A DNA stretch of 10,479 bases from Candidatus Desantisbacteria bacterium CG2_30_40_21 (GTDB lineage: Bacteria > UBA9089 > CG2-30-40-21), in contig MNYI01000040.1 of assembly GCA_001873945.1 (NCBI GenBank), positions 1 through 10,479 on the forward strand, in the 5' to 3' direction. Each line of letters opens with the position of its first letter. Within the stretch, counting starts at the first letter, position 1. Under the pieces are notes generated by a model, which did no database searches, was not told where the DNA came from, and was given only the letters and a program-made list of their open reading frames with translations. The translations under genes were made by a program, and so were the position numbers. Positions 1 to 6,834 of the stretch are shown here, one piece after another.

Positions 1-86
1 AACATTTGCGTAACTTGAAATATTATCATGACATTCAAATTATTAACCCTCAACAATTTATCGAGATGCTTGAGCAGAAATGTTAG
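1..86 (+). CDS. 3' end of a gene, probably a PIN-family toxin-like nuclease (partial)
   Basis: Only the last 27 codons are present. They read from base 3 to the TAG at 84-86; the other two forward frames stop within the first 18 bases. The tail contains the residues NLKYYHDIQIINPQQFIEML. This fits the C-terminal pattern of the COG1569-type 'putative toxin-antitoxin system toxin component, PIN family': a short L-K-x-Y stretch, then a beta strand I-x-I-I, then a P-x-x-F-I-E-M-L helix. In that family the protein is a small metal-dependent RNase, and the catalytic acidic residues lie upstream, outside the window. No antitoxin gene is visible downstream; in such pairs it usually lies upstream. The assignment rests on pattern recognition of a short tail and is tentative. 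Confidence 0.5.
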   Translation, partial: HLRNLKYYHDIQIINPQQFIEMLEQKC

Positions 87-198
87 TTATTTTTAGTGCT
101 GTAATGGTAGGAATAATCCTTTATTCTGATTCCATGAAGAGGGTACAAAAATAACGGTGATTCTGTTCATAAATCATAAGTAATAAAAGGAGAAAAAG

Positions 199-252
199 AT
201 GTTGTTTGATAACGATACATACATACATACATACATACAGATTTTATTCTAA
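199..252 (+). CDS. Mini-ORF carrying an ATAC tract; possible phase-variable small membrane peptide
   Basis: The ATG at 199 follows AGGAG (188-192) with a 6-nt spacer, so a ribosome could initiate here. In the present sequence the ORF reads 17 residues through six ATAC units and stops at TAA 250-252. If the tract had one unit more (or two fewer), the reading frame would enter a different downstream frame that stays open to TAA 312-314. That version is a 39-residue peptide with a hydrophobic stretch (F-I-L-S-L-I-L-S-T-V-A-Y-S-I-S-I-F-L-G) long enough to cross a membrane. The stop would lie inside the terminator hairpin, consistent with a short monocistronic unit. There is no homologue I recognise, and low-complexity AT-rich DNA can produce such ORFs by chance, so this is a weak call. 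Confidence 0.25.
   Translation: MLFDNDTYIHTYIQILF
215..238. repeat. Tetranucleotide microsatellite (ATAC)6
   Basis: Six perfect, uninterrupted ATAC units. Because 4 is not a multiple of 3, each gain or loss of a unit shifts any frame reading across it. Tracts of this type are known slipped-strand-mispairing sites in bacteria. Here the tract lies six codons after a ribosome-site-preceded ATG. Confidence 0.85.
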
Positions 253-295
253 GTTTAATATTATCTACAGTTGCATATAGTATTAGTATATTTTT

Positions 296-334
296 AGGCA
301 GGTTATTATTTTAATCTGCTTTTTTTGTTTTTTT
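296..334 (+). terminator. Rho-independent terminator
   Basis: The stem is GCAGGTTA (298-305) paired with TAATCTGC (312-319), with one G-U pair and a 6-nt loop. It is followed directly by a T-rich tract with T runs either side of a single G at 327 (320-334). The stem can be extended outward by A296-T321 and a G297-T320 wobble. It would end transcription of the mini-ORF at 199 and/or read-through from the PIN-like gene, isolating the downstream cluster. Confidence 0.75.
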
Positions 335-424
335 GAAGCTGGGAAAATATGATGGTAAGCGGATTACGGATAAAAAAACAAGAAGAATCTGCTTGCTAAA
401 AAATATTAAGGAGGCGATGGGATT

Positions 425-547
425 ATGAAAATGGTCGCTGTTCCTATTTATTTCAATTTATTTAGAACCAAATATATTCTTTGCGAGCTTGGCGGAAACT
501 TTGTAGGCTTGGCGAGAAAATTTAATACTAAGGGAGATTTGAAATGA
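425..547 (+). CDS. Small 40-residue ORF overlapping the next gene by ATGA
   Basis: The ATG at 425 is preceded by a full AAGGAGG (408-414) with a 10-nt spacer; an ATG at 417 is too close to that site. The ORF encodes 40 residues, beginning MKMVAVPIYFNLF, with no signal peptide, cysteine motif or family that I recognise. It is basic near the C-terminus. Its TGA (545-547) overlaps the ATG (544-546) of the next gene in the classical ATGA arrangement, so it could be a translated leader that couples initiation of the propeller gene. The downstream gene also has its own ribosome site (AAGGGAG, 530-536, 7-nt spacer). The strong site and precise overlap favour real translation. The alternative is a remnant or chance ORF. 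Confidence 0.4.
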   Translation: MKMVAVPIYFNLFRTKYILCELGGNFVGLARKFNTKGDLK

Positions 548-1563
548 TGAAGAAGATTTTAGGGTTTGTTTGGATATTGATAGTTTTGGGATTTGTGTGG
601 AATGGCTATGTGATGGCTAACGATGCGACTAACTTATACAAGTCAAGAGTTTTAATTGATGCTCAGTGGGGGAATGATTATGATAAGTTTGGCTTGCTGA
701 TTGGAAAAAAAGGACAAGAAATAGAACCTATTGGTCCCTTGACATTTACTGTGAATGACAAAGAAAACATTTATATTTTTGATACTGTAAATAGACAAGT
801 GAAAAAATTTAGTGCAGAAGGAGTTTATGAAGAAACTATAGCCTTTAATGTTTATGGAACATCAATATGTGTTGATAAGGGTGAAAATTTATATATCCTA
901 AATGGTCATACTATTATGCAATACTCTAATGATGGGCTTTTAACAAATACTTATGAGATATCAAAAGATATTGATTTAATTGAGGGATATGGACAAAATG
1001 TGTTTTGTGATATGGAAGGGAATTTATGCGTAAACAAAATTCAGGAAATTTACATTGTAGTTACATCTGTTGAGACAAAGCAAAAGTCAAACTCCAAAAA
1101 ATTATTAAGTCCAAGTATGCAAAAAGAGACTAAAAAATGGGGATTGCCAGGGAATAAACTTAATGATTACTTTGCTGTTAAATGGATAGATTCACATAAC
1201 ATGACTATTAGAGCTTTATATGACAATAAAGATTTAACTCTCAGTCGAGCTCCTTTGAAAGAGATCTCAACGAAAACTCAGGATTCTTTCGGTGGAGTAT
1301 TATTTTTAGGACAAGATAACCATGATGCAATTTATATTGAGACTGAAAGGATTACATCGGATAATTATGTTCATTTGGAAGTTAAAAAATATGATTTGAA
1401 AGGCAATATGCTGGCTGAAATTGAACTACCGAATGATTATCTTACACCAATCTACAAAAAAATAGCTATAGATAGTCAAGGCAATATCTATCATCTTTTG
1501 ACAACACCGGAAGGTGTGATAGTAGTCAAATGGCAACAAATATTGGAAAAGGAGGATAAGTAA
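544..1563 (+). CDS. Exported NHL-type beta-propeller protein
   Basis: A 339-residue protein with a signal peptide: MMKK, a hydrophobic core, and probable cleavage after V-M-A at residue 25. The remainder shows propeller-like blades. Residues 64-92 (TVNDKENIYIFDTVNRQVKKF) and 105-130 (CVDKGENLYILNGHTIMQY) have the D-x-x-x-N-I-Y-I-x-D NHL signature, as do about 255-290 and 300-332 (AIDSQGNIYHLL). The middle, about 145-250, is divergent. NHL-like propellers generally bind proteins, glycans or ligands and are not enzymes, so a binding or scaffold role in the envelope is an inference. Ribosome site AAGGGAG lies 7 nt upstream; a second ATG follows immediately. The gene overlaps the 40-aa ORF upstream, and its 3' end (GAA AAG GAG GAT AAG TAA) contains the ribosome site for the giant gene downstream. 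The two are therefore almost certainly co-translated and may work together. Confidence 0.8.
   Translation: MMKKILGFVWILIVLGFVWNGYVMANDATNLYKSRVLIDAQWGNDYDKFGLLIGKKGQEIEPIGPLTFTVNDKENIYIFDTVNRQVKKFSAEGVYEETIAFNVYGTSICVDKGENLYILNGHTIMQYSNDGLLTNTYEISKDIDLIEGYGQNVFCDMEGNLCVNKIQEIYIVVTSVETKQKSNSKKLLSPSMQKETKKWGLPGNKLNDYFAVKWIDSHNMTIRALYDNKDLTLSRAPLKEISTKTQDSFGGVLFLGQDNHDAIYIETERITSDNYVHLEVKKYDLKGNMLAEIELPNDYLTPIYKKIAIDSQGNIYHLLTTPEGVIVVKWQQILEKEDK
1549..1555 (+). promoter_or_regulatory. Ribosome-binding site that points to an AUA start at 1565
   Basis: A perfect AAGGAGG lies within the last codons of the propeller gene. The next frame encodes a signal peptide from the AUA at 1565 (9-nt spacer). 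No ATG, GTG or TTG exists in that frame between the in-frame stop at 1523-1525 and the ATG at 1694. The site is thus 139 nt from the first ATG and cannot serve it. Confidence 0.75.
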
Positions 1564-1564
1564 C

Positions 1565-4500
1565 ATAAAAATACATAACTTATTCTTTATTATAGGGATA
1601 TTAAGTTGCCTGTTTGTAAATTCTGCATTTGCAATTACGAGGGGACAAGCAAAAACAATAGCTGATTATTATAAGAATTATTCTTGGACTTGTATGTCTG
1701 GTAATGCTAATTCTACATACAATGATTGGTCCGTTGGAAGAAACTATACAGGAGTGGCTTATAATTGGGGTGGTTTTGATATGGTTGAGCAATTCAAAAC
1801 GAAAATAAATAATGGTGTTGTTGCTGGTAACAATAAGCTGTGTGACTCTATGCATATATACACAAATTTTGCAGGCGTTGATTGCTCAGGTTTTGTATCA
1901 AGATGTTGGGAATTAGGCTCTAAGGAAAGCACTAACGGATTGGATAAAATTTCAACTGCAATTAGCTGGACAGACTTAAAACAGGGTGATATTACTAATA
2001 AACCGGGAAGTCATACGAGATTATTTGATTGTTTCACTGAGGGAACTAATCAGATGTATATGTATGAATCTACTACAGGTAGCTATGATAAAGTTATTCA
2101 TCGCATTTTGCCCAGATATAATAGTTATACACCTATAAGATACAATAATATGGTAGATGATTATTCTTCTCCACCTGTCTCTACAAAATTTAACTCCGGG
2201 GATTCTATAAAAACCACTGCTGATTTGAATATGAGGAGCGGTCCAGGACTTTCAATACAAGAATCTAAAATAACTACCTTAATTCCAAATTCCACAGGAC
2301 AAGTGCTTAGTGATCCTGGTAATGGTAAATTTTCCTATGGATACTATTGGTGGTATGTGCAATTTGGAGATAAAAAAGGTTGGTGTGTAGAAAATTGGTT
2401 AGAGAAAATTTCTGCAGTAACAGGCAACCTGAATATATATGTCAAAACTTGGAATGGAAACCTCACTTCCGGGGCAAAGGTAGTTTACTACAAGACAGAT
2501 TGGACACCTATTGATGTAAAGACTACCGACTCCAACGGTAAAGCCTCTTGGGCTAATATTGATACAGGGAAATATCATTTTGAGGTATATTATAATGATG
2601 AATTCTGGGGCAGTAAAGAAAATGTAGAGATAAACTCTGGTCAGATTACAGAAGCAACAATCCAAAGATATATGCCCTATGCCGAGTCTATTGTCACAAA
2701 AGATACAAACAACAATTCCAAAACAAGTTTCACATTAGGTGAGACTGTCCAAATGATTATTACAGTGAAGAATGTAGTTTCTTTCTCTAACAATGCAAAA
2801 GCAACTTGTCAAGCAGACCGAGACAAAAATTCTTCCTACGATTATTCATCAACCAGTGCCTATCAATCAGTAAGTGGTAATAGCACCAAGGAGTACCTCT
2901 TTTATTTCACCCCTACTGCTACAGGCAAATACTACATCAGACCTCAGTATATCTACACCTATCTCAACAACAAAGATATTCTCACAGATTCCTGGAATTG
3001 GGCTAATAGTGCGTATTTTGAGGTAACTGCACCACCCACTTACTCTATAACAGGCTATGTAAAAGATGGTAGTGATAATGGAATCAGTGGAGTAACAGTA
3101 ACATTATCAGGTGCAAGCAATCAAAATTTCACAACAGGTCTAATCCCATATGCTGCTGGATATTATGGATTTTTAAATCTACCGTCAGGCAATTACACAG
3201 TAACATCAAGCAAAACAGGTTATATTTTTAATCCTACAAGTAAGAGTTACAATCCATTAAATGGAAATCAAGACAATCAAAACATTACTGGAACATACAA
3301 TCCACCACCTACAACTATTAATATCTCTGTAACTCCTTCATCAATAAACTTTGGTAATGTTACCGTTGGACAATCATCACCTAATCAACAAGTAGTAATT
3401 ACAAATCAATCTAACTCTATAGATAACCTTACTGGAAGTATACATAATCTCTCTGCACCGTTTTCTATTGTTAGCGGCGGAGGGTCTTTTAACCTACTTC
3501 CTGGTAATTCAAGAACAGTAGAAATTTGTTTCTCACCTACTTCAGTAATGCAGTTCTCACAAAATTTACAAATTATCCATAATGCAACAAATCAAACAAG
3601 CCCTATAAATATATCGCTCAGTGGAGTTGATATAACAGAACAACATCCCAAATTGCGGATATATCCTGCTAATATGTCCTTCAATATCCAACAAGGGACA
3701 AATCCAAATTCTCAGAATTTAACTATCTACAACGATGGTCAAAGTAATATGAGCTGGACTGCAAGCAGTAATGCCAATTGGTTATCTCCAAGCTCTTACA
3801 GTGGAATTGTTTCTACTGGAAGTTCTCAGAATATACAGGTATTTGTCAATGTAAACAATCTTTCTCCAAACACTTACCAAGGGCGAATTACAATCACAGC
3901 ATCAGGTGTAGAGAATAATCCTCAGTATTGCGATATAACTTTGAATATTTCAACACCGATAACAGATACCCCCTGTCCAATGTTTCGCCATGACGGCCAG
4001 CACACAGGTAGGAGTCTATACAATGGGCCTAATAACCCAGTACTTAAATGGAACTATGCTACAAAAGGAAATGTGTTATCCTCTCCAGCCATAGGTACTG
4101 ATGGCACAGTATTCGTTGGGTCATCTGATAAAAAACTCTATGCTCTCAACCCTGATGGCAGCCTTAAATGGAGCTATACTACAGGAGGCGGTGTGTACTC
4201 CTCCTCCCCGGACATAGGTGCTGATGGCACAGTCTTCGTTGGGTCAGATAATGACAAACTCTATGCCCTCAATCCGGATGGTAGCCTTAAATGGAGCTAT
4301 ACTACAGGAAGCGATGTGTCCTCCTCCCCAGCCATAGGTGCTGATGGCACAGTTTTTGTTGGGTCATGTGATAAAAAACTCTATGCCCTCAACCCTGATG
4401 GTAGTCTTAAATGGAGTTATACTACAGGAGACTCTGTGTCCTCCTCCCCAGCCATAGGTGCTGATGGCACAGTCTTTGTTGGGTCACATGATAAAAAACT

Positions 4501-6736
4501 CTATGCCCTCAACCTTGATGGTAGTCTTAAATGGAGCTATACTACGGGAGGCTCTGTGGTATCCTCCCCAGCCATAGGTGCTGATGGCACAGTTTTCGTT
4601 GGGTCATTTGATGGCAAACTCTATGCCCTCAACCCTGATGGCAGCCTTAAATGGAGCTATACTAACAGTGTGTATGCCTTCTCCTCCTCCCCATCGATAG
4701 GTATTGATGGCACAGTCTTTGTTGGGTTAGGTGATGGAAAGCTCTATGCTATCGCTGAGGCTGGAGCATCTACTGTTATTTCTACACCATATGGAGCTAA
4801 CATTTTCCTTGACGGAACAAACACAGGCACAGTTACCCCGGCTATCTTAACCGGCATCATCCCCGGCACGCACACTATCAAGCTAACCAAAGCCGGTTAT
4901 TGCGATTGGGTAGGGAGCATAACAGTGGCAGCAAATCAGACTTCATATCTTTATGGGAGCTTGACAGTTAAGGAAATTATCACCTCCGTCTTTCACAATA
5001 TTACCACTCCTTTGAAAACAAGTGATGTCTTGAATGTAACCTTAATTGGACAATCAAACGGGACAGCCACCTTTGATATTGGAACATTAACATTTAGCAT
5101 ATCCATGGCAGAAACATCTCCCGGTACATACACCGGAGCATATACGGTTAAAAATGGGGATAATATTAAGGATGCGGTTGTTGTTGGACACCTTGAGATT
5201 GATGGGACTACTACATCTGTGAATGCTGCCTTGCCAATAACCATTGACACCCTTTGTCCATCTACCACAGACAATGCCCCATCAGGCTGGCAGAAGGCTA
5301 CCGTTACCGTTACCCTTAGCCCATCTGATAATCTCTCAGGCGTGTCTAAGACTTACTACTCTATCAATCAAAAGGGGTGGAATGAAGGGACAACTGCTTC
5401 CATCTCTGCTGAAGGAACAAATACATTAGCCTATTTCTCAGTTGATAATGCAGATAACACGGAGACAACACGGACAAAGACAATCAAGATAGACACAACC
5501 CCGCCATCTACCACAGACAATGCCCCATCAGGCTGGCAGAAAACGGATGTGATAGTTATCTTGACCACAACTGATGCTGTTTCTGGCGTGGCTAAGACTT
5601 ATTATACCACAGATGGTTCAACAAACTTTGCTACTGGAACGACTATCAATCTGACTGTTGACGGCACATATACTATCAAATACTTCTCGGTTGATAACGC
5701 AGGTAACACTGAGACGGTAAAGACAGCAGCCAATATAATCAAGATAGATAAGACTCCACCAATTGTTATTATAGGGACACCCACAAATGGTTTTATTCTT
5801 ACCGCTACCCAAACAACACTTTCAGGGACAGTAACTGGAACAGATTCTAACTTCGGCACTTTAACTCATAATAATGGAACACCAAGCTCGCTTAATATTG
5901 GTGGAGACTCGTTTACTGCTACCTTAACCCTTTATTCGGGAAGAAATGTCATCGTTGTGAGTGTTCAGGATCAAGCAGGAAATGTTGGTTCTACTACTGT
6001 GATTATTGAGGTGGTTTCCTGTAAAAAAGAGGTATTGCCCAGTCAAATAGATGTAATTGCTACAGCCACTGACAATACATCTATAGAGATAATCAACAAT
6101 CCTTATGCAGGCACCTTAACCCTTACCATCAACACTGAGCCAGATAAGGCTAATTTTGCTGTAGCTGATCAGAATCTACCAAAAGGAGTGGATATATCTG
6201 GCTTGGCTGAAGCAGTGAGGGAGTTTAAGCTGTGCCATGAAGATGATATTACCAAAGGCACAACCACAGGCAAATTCAAGATTACTATCCCCTATTCTGC
6301 TGCCATCATGGAGGATAGAGCTAAAGGCTTACGCATCTTCTGGATGAATCCAGACACTAAGAAATGGGAGTTAGTAGGTGGTATAGTGGATACTACCAAC
6401 CATACTGTAACAGTAGAGGTTACACATCTTTCTATATTCAGGGTAGCTATTTTAGTCCGAATTCCTCCACAAAATATAATTGTCTATCCCAATCCAACAA
6501 AGGAAGGGTGGATAACATTTACCAGATTAACCGAGCGGGTAAGTGTAAGAATATTCAATATGGCAGGTGAATTGGTATATGGCGAGCAAGAACATACAGC
6601 CAATGATAAGGCTGAATGGACATGGGACTGCAAAAATAATGATGGTGAAAAGGTAGCCAGCGGTGTTTATATCTATACCATTCAAGACTCAGTAAGTGGG
6701 CATATAGAACAAGGTAGGTTTGGGGTAATTAAATAG
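1565..6736 (+). CDS. Giant exported mosaic protein: NlpC/P60-like peptidase with SH3b, PQQ-like propeller and Ig-type modules
   Basis: 1,723 residues counted from AUA 1565; 1,680 from ATG 1694. Residues 1-23 form a signal peptide (KIHNLFFIIGILSCLFVNSA, then F-A; cleavage after A23). Domains: NlpC/P60-like cysteine peptidase about 60-195, with YNWGG at 66, nucleophile C107 in DCSGF and H150 in GSHTR; SH3b 210-282 (LNMRSGPG); CNA-B-like 286-367; CARDB-like about 373-488; carboxypeptidase-regulatory-like 493-578; ASH/choice-of-anchor-D-like 584-688; BACON-like 696-796; PQQ-like propeller 804-1063, opening CPMFRHDGQHTGRS; PEGA 1070-1134; an unnamed beta domain to about 1230; two OmpL47-like repeats 1232-1398; an Ig-like domain 1400-1484; a conserved beta domain 1486-1635; and a FlgD-Ig/T9SS-like tail 1641-1723 (YPNP...GVYIYTI). 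Such peptidases cleave peptidoglycan peptides, and SH3b domains usually bind the wall; the rest look adhesive or structural. Its start lies one base after the upstream stop. The last module suggests surface delivery, which is an inference. Confidence 0.85.
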   Translation: MKIHNLFFIIGILSCLFVNSAFAITRGQAKTIADYYKNYSWTCMSGNANSTYNDWSVGRNYTGVAYNWGGFDMVEQFKTKINNGVVAGNNKLCDSMHIYTNFAGVDCSGFVSRCWELGSKESTNGLDKISTAISWTDLKQGDITNKPGSHTRLFDCFTEGTNQMYMYESTTGSYDKVIHRILPRYNSYTPIRYNNMVDDYSSPPVSTKFNSGDSIKTTADLNMRSGPGLSIQESKITTLIPNSTGQVLSDPGNGKFSYGYYWWYVQFGDKKGWCVENWLEKISAVTGNLNIYVKTWNGNLTSGAKVVYYKTDWTPIDVKTTDSNGKASWANIDTGKYHFEVYYNDEFWGSKENVEINSGQITEATIQRYMPYAESIVTKDTNNNSKTSFTLGETVQMIITVKNVVSFSNNAKATCQADRDKNSSYDYSSTSAYQSVSGNSTKEYLFYFTPTATGKYYIRPQYIYTYLNNKDILTDSWNWANSAYFEVTAPPTYSITGYVKDGSDNGISGVTVTLSGASNQNFTTGLIPYAAGYYGFLNLPSGNYTVTSSKTGYIFNPTSKSYNPLNGNQDNQNITGTYNPPPTTINISVTPSSINFGNVTVGQSSPNQQVVITNQSNSIDNLTGSIHNLSAPFSIVSGGGSFNLLPGNSRTVEICFSPTSVMQFSQNLQIIHNATNQTSPINISLSGVDITEQHPKLRIYPANMSFNIQQGTNPNSQNLTIYNDGQSNMSWTASSNANWLSPSSYSGIVSTGSSQNIQVFVNVNNLSPNTYQGRITITASGVENNPQYCDITLNISTPITDTPCPMFRHDGQHTGRSLYNGPNNPVLKWNYATKGNVLSSPAIGTDGTVFVGSSDKKLYALNPDGSLKWSYTTGGGVYSSSPDIGADGTVFVGSDNDKLYALNPDGSLKWSYTTGSDVSSSPAIGADGTVFVGSCDKKLYALNPDGSLKWSYTTGDSVSSSPAIGADGTVFVGSHDKKLYALNLDGSLKWSYTTGGSVVSSPAIGADGTVFVGSFDGKLYALNPDGSLKWSYTNSVYAFSSSPSIGIDGTVFVGLGDGKLYAIAEAGASTVISTPYGANIFLDGTNTGTVTPAILTGIIPGTHTIKLTKAGYCDWVGSITVAANQTSYLYGSLTVKEIITSVFHNITTPLKTSDVLNVTLIGQSNGTATFDIGTLTFSISMAETSPGTYTGAYTVKNGDNIKDAVVVGHLEIDGTTTSVNAALPITIDTLCPSTTDNAPSGWQKATVTVTLSPSDNLSGVSKTYYSINQKGWNEGTTASISAEGTNTLAYFSVDNADNTETTRTKTIKIDTTPPSTTDNAPSGWQKTDVIVILTTTDAVSGVAKTYYTTDGSTNFATGTTINLTVDGTYTIKYFSVDNAGNTETVKTAANIIKIDKTPPIVIIGTPTNGFILTATQTTLSGTVTGTDSNFGTLTHNNGTPSSLNIGGDSFTATLTLYSGRNVIVVSVQDQAGNVGSTTVIIEVVSCKKEVLPSQIDVIATATDNTSIEIINNPYAGTLTLTINTEPDKANFAVADQNLPKGVDISGLAEAVREFKLCHEDDITKGTTTGKFKITIPYSAAIMEDRAKGLRIFWMNPDTKKWELVGGIVDTTNHTVTVEVTHLSIFRVAILVRIPPQNIIVYPNPTKEGWITFTRLTERVSVRIFNMAGELVYGEQEHTANDKAEWTWDCKNNDGEKVASGVYIYTIQDSVSGHIEQGRFGVIK
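4043..4765 (+). repeat. Six near-identical tandem repeats of 120 bp encoding PQQ-like propeller blades
   Basis: CTTAAATGG recurs at 4043, 4163, 4286, 4406, 4526 and 4646. The spacing is 120 bp except for one 123-bp unit carrying an extra Ser codon. Each unit encodes 40 residues of the pattern LKWSYTTG...SSPAIGADGTVFVGS..KKLYALNPDGS. The central units differ at only a few bases, while the first and last are more divergent. This indicates recent duplication or gene conversion within the propeller. Confidence 0.92.
5258..5541 (+). repeat. 38-bp perfect direct repeat marking a duplicated OmpL47-like module
   Basis: The same 38 bases occur at 5258-5295 and 5504-5541, 246 bp (82 codons) apart. Both encode PSTTDNAPSGWQK. 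The modules continue with similar protein sequence (SGVSKTYY/SGVAKTYY, YFSVDNA) but more diverged DNA. The pattern fits an older module duplication whose first strand has been kept or homogenised. Confidence 0.85.
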
Positions 6737-6785
6737 AATGCGGAACTACGAACAATATCCAATTTTTCTTCTATTTTCGCATTCT
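6735..6785 (+). repeat. Hairpin overlapping the stop codon of the giant gene
   Basis: AGAATGCG (6735-6742) pairs perfectly with CGCATTCT (6778-6785). Three further inner pairs, one of them G-U, make an 11-bp stem closing a loop of about 29 nt. The left arm starts inside the TAG stop. There is no T-run after it, so it is not a standard intrinsic terminator. It may instead protect mRNA 3' ends or be a small mobile palindromic element. Confidence 0.5.
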
Positions 6786-6834
6786 TTAATCATCCTACAG
6801 CCTAAACAACAAATAGTTATAAAAGGTTTTAAGT

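Larger units (their letters stand above)
87..543. other. Regulatory-looking intergenic region between the partial gene and the propeller/peptidase cluster
   Basis: No long gene lies here. In order it holds: unremarkable AT-rich sequence (87-187); a GGAG-preceded mini-ORF at 199 with a tetranucleotide tract; a Rho-independent terminator (296-334); a 16-codon ORF at 349-399 with only a weak GGGA upstream; a hairpin with arms AGCGGATT (358-365) and AATCTGCT (386-393), 8 bp including one G-U pair and a 20-nt loop; and a 40-codon ORF from 425 with a strong ribosome site. AATCTGCTT occurs twice, in the 3' arm of the terminator (313-321) and in the downstream hairpin (386-394). GCTTGGCG also occurs twice, at 487-494 and 507-514. 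I could not assign a -35/-10 promoter with confidence. Confidence 0.5.

Noticed and set aside
1694..1696. ATG 1694 as the true start of the giant gene
   Set aside because: It lacks a ribosome site, lies inside the mature domain region and omits a clear in-frame signal peptide beginning just after a perfect ribosome site at 1549-1555.
1601..1855. Minus-strand 84-codon ORF
   Set aside because: It lies opposite the signal peptide and peptidase start of the giant gene and has no independent support.
4043..4765. CRISPR-like array from regular 120-bp spacing
   Set aside because: The repeats are contiguous coding units in one frame without unique spacers, encoding propeller blades.
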